NCBI GenBank assembly: GCA_900104855.1 | Contig: FNSS01000001.1 | Coordinates: 7,139,001 to 7,203,000 of the forward strand | Source: Rhizobiales bacterium GAS188 | GTDB lineage: Bacteria; Pseudomonadota; Alphaproteobacteria; Rhizobiales; Beijerinckiaceae | Length of the DNA: 64,000 nucleotides | Direction of reading: 5' to 3' | In this document: piece after piece, positions 26,751-36,132 of the stretch | How the letters are laid out: each line of letters opens with the position of its first letter | How positions within the stretch are numbered: the first letter of the stretch is position 1 | Made by a program: the position numbers and the translations under genes | Notes under the pieces: generated by a model | The model's input: only the letters and a program-made list of their open reading frames with translations | What the model was told of the DNA's origin: nothing | Database searches by the model: none

Positions 26751-27629
26751 TCAGCCGAGCGCCTTGCCGACGAGCTCGCGGATGAAGCGGGGCAGCGCGA
26801 AGGCAGCCTTATGGACGTCCGGCGTGTAATAGCGGGTCTCGAGCTTGGCCTCGGCGAAACGCCGTTCGAGCGTCGCCGGCGAGATGGCGCGCAGCTCCTT
26901 GTCGTCGGTCGCAAAGCCCATGGTCATATGGCCGCCGACATAGGTCGGGATGGCGGCCACATAGGCGTAAGGATCGGCGAACAGGCTGCGCCAGATGCCG
27001 AGCGTTCCGAGAAGCTCGTCGGGCTGGAAGAAGGGCACGCCGTTTTGCGTCACCATCACCCCGCCCTGCCTGAGGCACTTCCTGGCGCCTTCGTAGAACT
27101 CGCGCGAGAACAACACCGCGCCCGGCCCCTGCGGATCGGTGGAATCGACGATGATCACATCGAAGCAGCCGTGATTGGCCGGGTCGGCCACATAATGCAT
27201 GCCGTCGGCGATGACGCTGTCGATGCGCTTATCCTCGAAGAAGGGACGGTTCCACTCGAGGAAATACTCTCTCGAGAAGTCGAGCACGGCCTTGTCGATC
27301 TCGACCTGCACGCAGCGCTCGACGCCCTTGTGCTTGAGCACCTCCTCGGCGATCAGGCAGTCCCCGCCGCCGATGATCAGCACATCCTTGGCCCGGCCAT
27401 GGGCGAGGATCGGCACATGGCTCATCATCTCCGAATAGATGAACTCGTCGGCCGTCGTCACCTGCGTCGCCCCGTCGAGCATCAGCATCCGACCGAAACG
27501 CTTATTCTCGAACAGGACGAGGCTCTGCAGATCCCCCTGCCCCTGGAACACGATTTTCTCGGCCGCAAAGCTCATGCGGAAGCCGAGCTCGTCGAACAGG
27601 GTTTCTTGGATGTAGCGCGGTTCGGTCAT
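26751..27629 (-). CDS. speE: Spermidine synthase
   Basis: A 292-residue aminopropyltransferase that makes spermidine from putrescine and decarboxylated S-adenosylmethionine. Motifs: QSLVLFENKRFGRMLMLDGATQ, IYSEMMSHVP, VLIIGGGDCLIAEEVLKH (cofactor loop), EIDKAVLDFSREYF and the gatekeeping VDSTDPQGPG. ATG 27629 (MTEPRYIQETLF) was chosen over the longer frame. It is on the same strand as speD, 232 nt downstream. Confidence 0.93.
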   Translation of the reverse strand: MTEPRYIQETLFDELGFRMSFAAEKIVFQGQGDLQSLVLFENKRFGRMLMLDGATQVTTADEFIYSEMMSHVPILAHGRAKDVLIIGGGDCLIAEEVLKHKGVERCVQVEIDKAVLDFSREYFLEWNRPFFEDKRIDSVIADGMHYVADPANHGCFDVIIVDSTDPQGPGAVLFSREFYEGARKCLRQGGVMVTQNGVPFFQPDELLGTLGIWRSLFADPYAYVAAIPTYVGGHMTMGFATDDKELRAISPATLERRFAEAKLETRYYTPDVHKAAFALPRFIRELVGKALG

Positions 27630-27861
27630 GGAGGTCAGCCTGTGAGGAGGTTGGACAGCGCGGCTATCTAGCAGCCGCATGATCTCGAGGCGACCCCGCT
27701 GCCGGACGGCAAGCCGTGTTTGTGGATTGCTTGCCGGCAATGGGCCGCAAAGAGAAATGCGCGCAGGCGTCAGCCCGCGCGCATCGATCAATCGTCATGT
27801 TCTTGGAGGTTTTGCCGACGGCTGGAAGCAACCGTCGGGATCAGTCGACCTTGTGGCCCCG

Positions 27862-28341
27862 TTACACGTCCTTGCCGCGCAACAAGGTGTCGACCTCGAT
27901 CCGCTTGGCGGAGAAGGCCTTTTTCAGCACCGGCACGCATTTCTCAGGCTCGGCCGCGCCACACATGAACACGTCGAGCGCGGCATAGCCGCATTCGGGC
28001 CAGCTATGGATGGAGATATGGCTCTCCGCGAGGACCGCGACGCCAGATACTCCACCATTCGGCTCGAAATGGTGCAGATGGATATGCAGCAGTGTCGCGC
28101 CGGCGGCCTCGACACAGGCGCGCAACGCCCTGTCGATATGACCGATATCGGCGAGATGTCGAGCCCCGTAGAGCTCGATGATGAGGTGCGTCCCGGCGCA
28201 ACGCACGCCGTTCTTCACCACGAAATGATCCTTACGGTCGTCGTCAGAGACATACGAACCGATATAGGATGTATCTTCCTTTCGGGTGGTGCTTGGAAGC
28301 TCCAAGTCCATCCCCGATTGGAAGAGGGCGTCTCGATCCAT
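27862..28341 (-). CDS. speD: S-adenosylmethionine decarboxylase proenzyme
   Basis: A 159-residue pyruvoyl-dependent decarboxylase of the small prokaryotic type, which makes the aminopropyl donor used by SpeE. The self-cleavage site is Glu106-Ser107 in LAESHISIHSWPE; His112 and Cys126 (FMCG) are the other catalytic residues. It has an N-terminal extension of about 40 residues before the fold (VVKNGVRCAGTHLIIELYGA). ATG 28341 has GGGAGGG upstream. A candidate promoter is annotated at 28446-28474. Confidence 0.93.
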   Translation of the reverse strand: MDRDALFQSGMDLELPSTTRKEDTSYIGSYVSDDDRKDHFVVKNGVRCAGTHLIIELYGARHLADIGHIDRALRACVEAAGATLLHIHLHHFEPNGGVSGVAVLAESHISIHSWPECGYAALDVFMCGAAEPEKCVPVLKKAFSAKRIEVDTLLRGKDV

Positions 28342-28445
28342 GGGAACCCTCCCCAACCAGTAGATGCAGACCCGGCAAGCCGGAGCGAAGTAGTCTACAA
28401 AGCGCCCCGTGAATCCAAGCCTATGGCGACGCGCCTCGAAGCGCG

Positions 28446-28474
28446 CATATGGGTCCCGAATCGCTTAGGGTCAA
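28446..28474 (-). promoter_or_regulatory. Candidate promoter of speD-speE
   Basis: On the minus strand TTGACC (28474-28469), 17 nt, then CATATG (28451-28446), giving a leader of about 100 nt. The -10 is a weak match. The rest of the 28342-28710 gap holds two copies of ATGTGACA near 28595-28612 and no RNA motif that I recognise. Confidence 0.35.
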
Positions 28475-28710
28475 GTAAAAATTTGCCCCTGGGCCCAGAA
28501 AAATTGCATGCCTCTCCAACATACTCCGGCGACTTTGCATTCCATCACCCGAGCATGGCCCATCAGGCTCCTGTGCGCCCTGTGGATATGACAATGTGAC
28601 AGGATGTGACAGTGCGGGTTGCCGCTCGCGGATGCGCAGCCTATACCGGGCGCCCATGTCGGCCCCAACCGATCGCCCGCCTCGAGGCCGGCTCGCTCCT
28701 GACATTTCGA

Positions 28711-29403
28711 ATGGCAACGCTGCATCATCATCCCATCTGCCCGCATTCGCGATTCATCCGGCTCGTCCTCGGCGAGATCGGCATCGAAGCCGAGCTCAAG
28801 GAGGAGCGCGTCTGGGAAAGGCGGCGCGAATTCCTGGCGCTCAACCCGGCCGGGACGACACCGGTGCTGAGCGAGGAATCGATCGCCTCCGTTCCAGGCG
28901 CCAGCGTGATCGCCGAATATCTCGACGAGACGCGTGGCCTCGCGCTCGGAGAGCGGCGGCTCCTGCCCGAGGACCCGACGAGCCGCGTCGAGGTGCGCCG
29001 CCTGACCGAGTGGTTCTTGAACAAGTTCGACGCCGAGGTCTCCTCCTTCCTGGTCACCGAGAAGGTCTATAAGCGCTTCATGCCGCACGCGGAGGGTGGC
29101 GGCGCGCCCGACATGCCCTCGATCCGGGCGGCGCGCGCCAATATGCGCTATCATCTCAAATATATCGGCTGGCTGCTCAGCGAGCGGAACTGGCTTGCCG
29201 GGCCGCGCATGACCTATGCGGATCTGGCGGCGGCGGCGCAGTTGTCGAGCATGGATTTTCTCGGCGATGTGGCCTGGGACGAGGATGAGACGGCGCGCAC
29301 ATGGTATTCGCGGATGAAATCGCGGCCGAGCTTTCGCCCGCTGCTCGCGGACCGCATCCCCGGCGTCACGCCGCCCGCGCATTACGCCGATCTCGACTTC
29401 TGA
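28711..29403 (+). CDS. fzlA: FzlA-like GST-family cell-division regulator
   Basis: A 230-residue GST-fold protein. Relative to catalytic GSTs it shows the FzlA signatures: CPHSRFIRLVLGE, ERVWERRREFLALNPAGTTPVL, ANMRYHLKYIGWLLSERNWLAG, SSMDFLGDVAWDED and the C-terminal PPAHYADLDF. In Caulobacter, FzlA binds FtsZ filaments and promotes septal synthesis and lacks GST activity; I infer the same here. ATG 28711 starts the thioredoxin fold. The adjacent downstream queG is a common alphaproteobacterial neighbour. Confidence 0.8.
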   Translation: MATLHHHPICPHSRFIRLVLGEIGIEAELKEERVWERRREFLALNPAGTTPVLSEESIASVPGASVIAEYLDETRGLALGERRLLPEDPTSRVEVRRLTEWFLNKFDAEVSSFLVTEKVYKRFMPHAEGGGAPDMPSIRAARANMRYHLKYIGWLLSERNWLAGPRMTYADLAAAAQLSSMDFLGDVAWDEDETARTWYSRMKSRPSFRPLLADRIPGVTPPAHYADLDF

Positions 29404-29491
29404 TCGCGGCCGGCACGGGGCGGGCCGAGCTGCTTGTAACCCCAAATCCGAGGCCGGCAGCCCTTGCCGGCCCGTCGGGAGCAAGGCTCGC

Positions 29492-30721
29492 ATGATGCAC
29501 GCTCCAGACGTCAACGCTCCAGATCTCGACGCTCCGGATCTGCCGCCGCCTGCCGGTCCGGGAATAGTTGCCCGGCCGCAGACGAAGACGGACCCTGCCA
29601 TGCTCCTGCGCTCACGCCTCGAGCAGCGCGCCCGACGGCTCGGTTTCACCTCGTTCGGAGTGACCTCCCCTGCGGCCTCGCCCGAGCTCGAGGCGAGGCT
29701 CGGTACCTGGCTCGCGGCGGGCGAGCATGGCGGCATGGGCTGGATGGCGCGCGACCCGCAGCGGCGCGCCTCCCCGCAAGCGCTGTGGGGCGAGGTCCGC
29801 AGCATCATCATGCTGGGCCTCGACGCGCCGCCGCTCTCCGACCCGCTCGCAGCGCTCAGCCGGCGCGATGCCGGTCTCGTTGCCGCCTATGCGCGCCGCC
29901 GCGACTATCACGACGTGATCAAAGGACGGCTGAAGGAGCTGGCGCAGACGCTCGTCGCGCTCGCCGGCGCCGAGGTGAAAGTCTTCGTCGACACCGCGCC
30001 GGTGATGGAAAAGCCGCTCGCCGCCGCGGCCGGGCTCGGCTGGCAAGGCAAGCACACCGTGCTGTTGTCGCGCGAGACCGGCAACTGGCTGCTGCTCGGG
30101 TCGATCTTCACCACCGCGCAACTGCCCCTCGACGAGCCGGGGACCGACCATTGCGGCACGTGTCGACGCTGCCTCGACATTTGCCCGACCAAGGCCTTCC
30201 CGGCCCCCTACCGCCTCGATGCCCGCCGCTGCATCGCCTATCTCACCATCGAGCATAAGGGGCCGATCCCGCGCGAGTTCCGCGAAGCCATCGGCAACCG
30301 CGTCTTCGGCTGCGATGATTGCCTCGCCATCTGCCCCTGGAACAAATACGCCAAGGCGAGCCATGACACGCGCATGGCCGAGCGCGGCGAGCTCGCCGCC
30401 CGTCCCTTGCGCGAATTGGCGCGGCTCGACGACAGCGCCTTCCGCAAGCTCTTCGCCGGCACTCCCATCAAGCGCACCGGGCGCGATCGCTTCCTGCGCA
30501 ACGTGCTGATCGCCATCGGCAATTCCGGCGATAGCGAGCTCGCGGACGAAGCCGTGCGGTTGCTCGACGACCCCTCCCCGCTGGTGCGCGGCATGGCCGT
30601 CTGGGCGGCTTCGCGCCTCCTGCCGCAGGCGCGCTTCGCCGCCTTGGCAAGACGCTGCCGCGCCCATGAGATCGATGCGCAGGTACTGGCGGAATACGCT
30701 GAGGGCGAGGCGACTACATGA
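29492..30721 (+). CDS. queG: Epoxyqueuosine reductase
   Basis: A 409-residue cobalamin-dependent reductase for the last step of queuosine tRNA modification. Two 4Fe-4S motifs are complete (CGTCRRCLDICP and CDDCLAICP), and the catalytic Asp-type region is VFVDTAPVMEKPLAAAAGLGW. A C-terminal HEAT-like helical segment is present (DEAVRLLDDPSPLVRGMAVW). The first 36 residues are a repetitive Ala-Pro-Asp-rich tail encoded by three 15-bp repeats (29501-29545). The start may therefore be ATG 29600. Confidence 0.92.
   Translation: MMHAPDVNAPDLDAPDLPPPAGPGIVARPQTKTDPAMLLRSRLEQRARRLGFTSFGVTSPAASPELEARLGTWLAAGEHGGMGWMARDPQRRASPQALWGEVRSIIMLGLDAPPLSDPLAALSRRDAGLVAAYARRRDYHDVIKGRLKELAQTLVALAGAEVKVFVDTAPVMEKPLAAAAGLGWQGKHTVLLSRETGNWLLLGSIFTTAQLPLDEPGTDHCGTCRRCLDICPTKAFPAPYRLDARRCIAYLTIEHKGPIPREFREAIGNRVFGCDDCLAICPWNKYAKASHDTRMAERGELAARPLRELARLDDSAFRKLFAGTPIKRTGRDRFLRNVLIAIGNSGDSELADEAVRLLDDPSPLVRGMAVWAASRLLPQARFAALARRCRAHEIDAQVLAEYAEGEATT
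29501..29545. repeat. In-frame 15-bp tandem repeat at the queG N-terminus
   Basis: Three units of GCTCCAGAtsTCrAC type (29501-29515, 29516-29530, 29531-29545) encode APDVN-APDLD-APDLP. They lie immediately after the annotated start and outside the conserved fold. Confidence 0.85.
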
Positions 30722-30746
30722 ATATCTTCATCCGATGAGCATTTTT

Positions 30747-30774
30747 ATATCATGATCTTCATATCATGATCTTC
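30747..30774. repeat. 14-bp direct duplication spanning a start codon
   Basis: ATATCATGATCTTC occurs twice head to tail (30747-30760, 30761-30774). Each copy carries an ATG. The upstream one is out of frame and stops after four codons, and the second (30766) is the real start of the following SDR gene. Confidence 0.85.
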
Positions 30775-31641
30775 ATTCTTGGCCTCGGCTATTCGGCGAC
30801 CGTCTTCGCCCGACGCATGCGCGCCGCCGGCTGGCAGGTGGGCGGCACGGTGCGGACCGCCGAGCGGGCAGCGCTCCTGCGCTCGGAGGGCATCGAGGCC
30901 TCGAGCTTCGACGCATCCGGCGACGATTCCGGCGTCCTGGCCGCACCGCTGCAAGCGGCCGAGGCGTTGCTCATCTCGATCCCTCCCAGCCCCATGGGCG
31001 ATCCGTTGCCGGACAGGCTCGCCAAGATCATGGCCGGCGCCACGAAACTGCGCTGGATCGGCTATCTCTCGACGGTCGGCGTCTATGGCGATCATGGCGG
31101 CGCCTGGATCGACGAGACGACACCGGCCACGCCGGCATCCCCACGCAGCCGAGCGCGGCTCGAGGCCGAGGCGCAATGGCGAGCGCTCGGCGAGCTTGCC
31201 GGGAAGCCTGTGATCGTCTTTCGCCTGCCGGGGATTTATGGACCGGCCCGCAACGCGCTCGTTGCCCTGCGCAAGGGCACCGCGCGTCGCATCGTCAAGC
31301 CCGGACAGATGTTCAACCGCGTGCACGTCGACGACATCGCGACGGGGCTTTCGCTGTCCCTCGCCAAGGACAGCGCCGAAGCCGTCTACAACCTGACCGA
31401 TGACGAGCCTTCTCCGCCCCAGGACGTGATCGCCTATGCGGCCGAGCTCCTGGGCGTCGAGGCACCTCCCGAAATCGCCTTCGCGGAGGCTGATCTCTCG
31501 CCGATGGCGGCGAGCTTCTACGCCGAGAGCAAGCGCGTGAGGAACCTCGCGATCAAGCGCGCCCTCGGATTCGCGCCGGCCTTTCCGAGCTATCGCGAAG
31601 GTCTGCAGGCGCTGCTGCGGCAAGGCGAAGGCGCGAGCTGA
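30766..31641 (+). CDS. SDR-family NAD(P)-dependent sugar-nucleotide-like oxidoreductase
   Basis: A 291-residue atypical SDR of the NAD(P)-binding GDP-L-fucose synthase/YeeZ-like group. Motifs: MIFILGLGYSATVFARRM (nucleotide loop GLGYSA), IGYLSTVGVYGDHGGAWIDE, a catalytic segment with RLPGIYGPARNAL and FNRVHVDDIATGL. There is no classical YxxxK, which is usual for this group. It starts 44 nt after queG and may be co-transcribed. The substrate is unknown. Confidence 0.82.
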   Translation: MIFILGLGYSATVFARRMRAAGWQVGGTVRTAERAALLRSEGIEASSFDASGDDSGVLAAPLQAAEALLISIPPSPMGDPLPDRLAKIMAGATKLRWIGYLSTVGVYGDHGGAWIDETTPATPASPRSRARLEAEAQWRALGELAGKPVIVFRLPGIYGPARNALVALRKGTARRIVKPGQMFNRVHVDDIATGLSLSLAKDSAEAVYNLTDDEPSPPQDVIAYAAELLGVEAPPEIAFAEADLSPMAASFYAESKRVRNLAIKRALGFAPAFPSYREGLQALLRQGEGAS

Positions 31642-31729
31642 ACTCGCGGGCTTGCGGCGTCACCGCAAAAGGCGCCTGGTCCTTGGGCAAGATCGCGTTT
31701 CAGGAGAACAAAGTTGCGGCCGCGCGACC

Positions 31730-32764
31730 TCAGGCCGCCTTGCGCACCTCGGGCGCGCCGAGATGATGCAGGTAGCGCTCGGCAATGACGCTGGTGCGCA
31801 GGAGCACGAATACATCGGTGGTGCCGAATTGACGGTCGATCACCGCCCCCTCGCCGAAGGTCGCGCCGAGGCGCAGATAGCCCTTGATCAAAGGCGGCAG
31901 ACTGCGCAGCGCCGCCTTGGCGTCGATCTGCGATTTGGGCAGCATGTTCATCGAGACATAGCGCTCGTCCCTGGCACGCACCTGCCAGCCTTCGGGGCAT
32001 GGCGCGTAATGGTGCAGGAAGCTGAGCTGCTGGGCGAGCGCTGAGGGATCGGTGCCTTCGAGGCTGGCGCAGCCCATCATCACATCGATGCCATGGCGGC
32101 GGATATAGGCGTAGATGCCGCGCCAGAGAAGTTCGAGCGAGCGCTTGTCGCGATAATCTGCCAGGACGCAAGAGCGGCCGAGCTCGAGGAAGTGCTTATC
32201 GCGATGCGCCGCGATCAGGGGTGCAATGTCGTATTCGCCTTGCGTGTAGAAGCCGAAAGCCTCTTCGGCCACGGGCTGGCGCAACAGGCGATAAGTGCCG
32301 ACCACCTTCGATCCGCCCATGCCGAAATTCGGCCGTGCCTCGCGGTCGATGACGAGGAGATGATCGCAGATGCGATCGAAGCGATCCATGTCCCGGCGCA
32401 GCAAGGCAGTCATCGGGTTGGCGAGGGCGGACATCTCCTCGTAGAAGACGCGAAAGCGCAGCCTCTGCGCCTGGCGCAACTCGCGCGCGTCGCGGGCGAG
32501 GCGCACTTCGAGCGAGCCGAGCCTTCCCAGGACATCGCCCTCACGCGCCAGTCGCCATTCGCGGAAGCTCCTGCCCGCGGCCCGCGAGGCGACGGCCGGG
32601 CTGAGCGCGAGGCGCACGAGGCCGTCCGGCGCACCCATGCGCCGCAAAGCGAGTGCAGGCTTGGCCAGGAGCGCAGGCTTGGCGAGCGGCGCCGTCAGGC
32701 CGCGCTCGCCCTGGATAATGCTCCAGAAGGGCCGCAACCCCATCGAAGGTCGGCTGTTGGTCAC
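31730..32764 (-). CDS. olsB: OlsB-like GNAT N-acyltransferase
   Basis: A 344-residue protein of the OlsB/hemolysin-like acyltransferase family (Acetyltransf_5). In ornithine-lipid synthesis OlsB transfers a 3-hydroxyacyl group from ACP to ornithine. Motifs: EVRLARDARELRQAQRLRFRVFYEE, DHLLVIDR, VGTYRLLRQPVAE, FLELGRSCVLADYR and GCASLEGTDP. No olsA is adjacent, so the role is family inference. The N-terminal 40 residues contain a duplicated AKPALL unit from an 18-bp repeat. It lies about 110 nt downstream of the hybrid kinase. Confidence 0.8.
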   Translation of the reverse strand: MTNSRPSMGLRPFWSIIQGERGLTAPLAKPALLAKPALALRRMGAPDGLVRLALSPAVASRAAGRSFREWRLAREGDVLGRLGSLEVRLARDARELRQAQRLRFRVFYEEMSALANPMTALLRRDMDRFDRICDHLLVIDREARPNFGMGGSKVVGTYRLLRQPVAEEAFGFYTQGEYDIAPLIAAHRDKHFLELGRSCVLADYRDKRSLELLWRGIYAYIRRHGIDVMMGCASLEGTDPSALAQQLSFLHHYAPCPEGWQVRARDERYVSMNMLPKSQIDAKAALRSLPPLIKGYLRLGATFGEGAVIDRQFGTTDVFVLLRTSVIAERYLHHLGAPEVRKAA

Positions 32765-32843
32765 CTGGCGTTGCCCCTGCGATTCCCGTCAGGAAACGCC
32801 AACACGACGAGATGACGCCAGAATGACGGGCGCGACGACTTAA

Positions 32844-32890
32844 GCTCAAGCGACCTTGGGCTCAAGCGACCTTTGGCTCAAGCGACTTTG
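32844..32890. repeat. 16-bp tandem repeat at the hybrid kinase 3' end
   Basis: Three units GCTCAAGCGACCTTGG (32844-32859, 32860-32875, 32876-32890). The last unit contains the kinase stop codon and its final codons, and the other two lie just downstream. Confidence 0.8.
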
Positions 32891-34968
32891 CTTTTCGCCG
32901 GGGCTTGCGACAGCAGGCGCTGCAGGTCGTCGCGTCGCATCGGCTTGACGAGGAACATGTCGAAGCCAGCGGCGCGCGCCGTCGCCTGATCCTCCGTGAA
33001 TGCGTTCGCGGTGAGGGCGACGAGTTTCAAAGGTGCGTGCCTCAATCGGGCTTCCGCCTTGCGCAACCGCCTTGCGACCTCATTGCCGTCGAGGCCCGGC
33101 ATGCGGATATCGAGGAGAGCGAGATCGAAAGGTGGGCGCCGCCCCTCGACTGCGCCGACCGCGGCGTCGAGGGCTGCGAGCCCGTTCTGATGGCGTTCGA
33201 CCACGGCGCCGGCCCGCTCCAGCAGACGCGTCGCCAAGAGAGCATTGACCTCATCATCCTCGGCGAGCAGCACCCGAAGCGGCGCCGGCAGCGAGGGGCT
33301 CGAGCGGGTTTCCTGCGGCTCGCCCTTGAGTGGTTCGCGCCGATCGGGATCGAGGAGGCGCGCCCTGAGCGAGCGCTCGCGGATCGGCTTGACGAGGTAG
33401 CCATCGAAGCCGAAGACGCTCGGCGCACCGATCTGGCGCCGCTCGAAGGGCGAGAGCAGCACCAGGCGCGATTGCGTCCCCGCTTCCATGGCGCGTGCCG
33501 CGACGGCGCGCGCCGCGGCTTCGCCGATCGCCGCATCGACCACGAGCAATTGCGGGGCCGCGGAATTGGCGAGCAGCGCCAGCGCGTCCGGCGCATCCAC
33601 GGCCTGGTCGACCTCGAAGCCGAGCTCGCGCAGCTTTTCGCAGAGGTATGGCGCTTCGAATGGCGAACGGGCGACGACCAGAGCGCGGCTGCCAGCCGGG
33701 AATGAGCGTCTCGGCACGGGCTGCTGCAGCACGGCCGCGAGGGGAATCTGCGCCGTGAAGGTCGAGCCGCGTCCGAGCGCGCTTTCGACCGTGAGCGTGC
33801 CGCCCATCATCTCGACGAGGCGACGCGAGATCGCGAGCCCGAGCCCTGCGCCTGCTTTCGCGCCCTCGCCTTGCTCGAACTCCTCGAAGATCCGTTGCAG
33901 GCGGTCAGGGCCGATGCCCTCCCCGGTATCGGCGACCGTGAACACGGTGCGCCCCTCGGCCGTGACCTGCACGGACAGGCCGACGCCGCCGCTCGCGGAG
34001 AATTTGACGGCGTTGCCGGCAAGATTGAGGAGGATCTGGCGCAACCGCGCCGGATCGCCGGTCAGCTGACGCGGCGTGCGCGGCGCAATGAAGCTCGCGA
34101 TCTCGATGCCTTTGTCCTGAGCCCGCGGCGCCAGGAGCTCAACCACCCCTTCCACCAGCGCGGTGAGATCGAAGACATCATGCGCGAGCTCCAGCTTGCC
34201 GGATTCGATCTTCGAGAAATCGAGAATCTCGTCGATCAGCGAGAGCAGCGACTCGCCTGAGCTCTTCACGGCGCGCGCATAGGTCGTCTGCTCGGGCGTC
34301 AACCCCGTATCGACGAGAAGATCCGCCATGCCCATGATGCCGCTGAGCGGCGTGCGCAGCTCATGGCTCACCGTCGCCAGGAAGCGCGACTTGGCGGCGC
34401 TCGCGGCCTCGGCGCGGCGTTGCGCCCCGGCGATCGCTTCCTCGGCTATGCGCCTCTCGGTGATGTCGCGGCCGACCGACTGCGTCAGCATCCGCCCATC
34501 CGGCTCGCGCACGGTGGTCTCGATCCAGGAGAGCCAGCGCCGCCCCCGGCTGGTATCGATCTCCTGGTCGAAGCTGCGCGCCCCGGATGCCGTAAGGGTC
34601 GCCTCGCTGATGGCCGCCGAGGTGAGCACGAAGCGCGAGCCGATGATCGCCTCGCCCTGCCCGGCCATCTCCAGGAAGGCCGCATTGGCATAGACGATGC
34701 ACCCGTCCCGATCGCGGCGCAGGATGAGGTCGTTTTGTCCTTCGATCAGGCTGCGATAGCGCTCCTCGCTCTCGCGCGCCTGCCAGATCTCGTCGCGCAC
34801 ATGCTCCATCTCGCCTTCGCGCCTCAACGCCTGCCGATCGGCCCGGCGCAGGTCGCGCAGCAGCAACAGCGCGACGACGGCAAGCGAGATGGTAACCGGA
34901 ACGCAAACAGCCGCGATCAAGCCGGCCATGCCCGACGAAATACTCAACATGATAGCCGTCCCCGTCAT
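32878..34968 (-). CDS. Hybrid sensor histidine kinase with PAS and two receiver domains
   Basis: A 696-residue inner-membrane kinase. There is one transmembrane segment (about 12-37), a PAS domain (about 68-170), HisKA with His202 (SHELRTPLSG) and an HATPase (N-box LLNLAGNAVKFS, then DTGEGIG and GAGLGLAISRRLVEMMGG). A first receiver-like domain (about 445-555) lacks the acidic pair that binds magnesium but keeps a central Asp and Lys. A complete second receiver (about 570-690: LLAEDDEVNALLA, LLDIRMPG, ALTAN) follows. No response regulator is adjacent, so output likely goes through a separate phosphotransfer protein. The stimulus is unknown. Confidence 0.9.
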   Translation of the reverse strand: MTGTAIMLSISSGMAGLIAAVCVPVTISLAVVALLLLRDLRRADRQALRREGEMEHVRDEIWQARESEERYRSLIEGQNDLILRRDRDGCIVYANAAFLEMAGQGEAIIGSRFVLTSAAISEATLTASGARSFDQEIDTSRGRRWLSWIETTVREPDGRMLTQSVGRDITERRIAEEAIAGAQRRAEAASAAKSRFLATVSHELRTPLSGIMGMADLLVDTGLTPEQTTYARAVKSSGESLLSLIDEILDFSKIESGKLELAHDVFDLTALVEGVVELLAPRAQDKGIEIASFIAPRTPRQLTGDPARLRQILLNLAGNAVKFSASGGVGLSVQVTAEGRTVFTVADTGEGIGPDRLQRIFEEFEQGEGAKAGAGLGLAISRRLVEMMGGTLTVESALGRGSTFTAQIPLAAVLQQPVPRRSFPAGSRALVVARSPFEAPYLCEKLRELGFEVDQAVDAPDALALLANSAAPQLLVVDAAIGEAAARAVAARAMEAGTQSRLVLLSPFERRQIGAPSVFGFDGYLVKPIRERSLRARLLDPDRREPLKGEPQETRSSPSLPAPLRVLLAEDDEVNALLATRLLERAGAVVERHQNGLAALDAAVGAVEGRRPPFDLALLDIRMPGLDGNEVARRLRKAEARLRHAPLKLVALTANAFTEDQATARAAGFDMFLVKPMRRDDLQRLLSQAPAKSKVA

Positions 34969-35085
34969 CGAAGGCCGCGCAGTTTTCGCGCGTTATTGGG
35001 GCCAACATGCCGGACATAGATTGATATTCGGTTGGCGCGCCGTCCGCCGGCGACGCTGAAAGCGCGAATGCTTAACGCATTGGCA

Positions 35086-36132
35086 TCAGCCGCGCCTGCG
35101 GTCGCGCCGGCGCGGCTCGGCGCCTTCGGCTCTCGGGGGCTGGGCCAGCGGACCGAGCGCCGCGACGACCGCCTCGAGGCTCGGCGGAGCCCGCCGTTCA
35201 TGCTGGTCGAGCGCCAGCCGCATGGCGGCGAGATGGGCCGGCGCGGTGCCGCAGCAGCCGCCGATGATGCGCGCGCCCGCGTCATAGGCGAGGCACGCAT
35301 AGGCGCCCATCACGGCGGGCGTGCCGGAATAATGGATATGGGCGCCTTGCCATCGCGGGATGCCGGCATTGGCCTTGGCGATGATCGGCGTGCCATTGGC
35401 GCCTGCGGCGAGATCGAGAACCGACATGACGAGGTCGGAAGCCCCGACCCCGCAATTGGCGCCGAGCGCCTCCGGCTGCGGCGACAGCGTCGCGGTGAAG
35501 GCCGGCAGCGCCGCGGGAGCAAGCCCCATCATGGTGCGCCCGGCAGTGTCGAAGCTCGCCGTCAGCGTATAGGGCATCCCGAGGCTGGCGGCCGCCCTCG
35601 CGGCGGCGCGCATCTCCTCTTGCGCCGACATGGTCTCGATCCAGGCGAGCTCGGCCCCACCTTCCCGGAGCCCGGCGATCTGCTCGGCGAACACCGCCAC
35701 GGCCTCCTCCTCGGTCAGCGGGCCGAGCGGCGCCAGAAGATCGCCCGTCGGTCCGACCGAGCCGGCGACGATGACGCGCCGCGGCGCCTTGTCGGCGACG
35801 GCGCGCGCCAATTGCGCCGCCATGCGGTTGAGCTCGCGCGCTCGGCTCTGCAGGTCGTGAAGCATCAGGCGGCGCTGGTTGCAGCCGAAAGTATTGGTCA
35901 AGATGAGATCCGCGCCCGCATCCACGAAGCTCTGATGCAGCGCCATGATGCGATCGGGGTGGCTGTCGATCCACAATTCCGGCGCCTCGCCGGAGACCAG
36001 CCCCATCTCGAACAGGTTGGTCCCCGTCGCCCCGTCGGCAAGGAGGAAGGGCCGTTCCGCCAAAAGCTCCGTCAGCAAGCGCACATCCTTCCGGTCGTCG
36101 ATCCCCGCCGGCGCCCATGACCAACCAATCAT
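35086..36132 (-). CDS. bmt: Homocysteine S-methyltransferase family protein (betaine type)
   Basis: A 348-residue zinc-dependent methyltransferase TIM barrel that makes methionine from homocysteine. Motifs: LLADGATGTNLF, ILTNTFGCN, GSVGPTGDLLAPLG and the zinc ligands GANCGVG and IIGGCCGTAPAHL. The alphaproteobacterial group is usually called betaine-homocysteine methyltransferase; the methyl donor is not fixed by sequence. ATG 36132 is the assigned start, with the fold beginning near residue 28. A hairpin with a T-run lies about 30 nt upstream. Confidence 0.87.
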   Translation of the reverse strand: MIGWSWAPAGIDDRKDVRLLTELLAERPFLLADGATGTNLFEMGLVSGEAPELWIDSHPDRIMALHQSFVDAGADLILTNTFGCNQRRLMLHDLQSRARELNRMAAQLARAVADKAPRRVIVAGSVGPTGDLLAPLGPLTEEEAVAVFAEQIAGLREGGAELAWIETMSAQEEMRAAARAAASLGMPYTLTASFDTAGRTMMGLAPAALPAFTATLSPQPEALGANCGVGASDLVMSVLDLAAGANGTPIIAKANAGIPRWQGAHIHYSGTPAVMGAYACLAYDAGARIIGGCCGTAPAHLAAMRLALDQHERRAPPSLEAVVAALGPLAQPPRAEGAEPRRRDRRRG

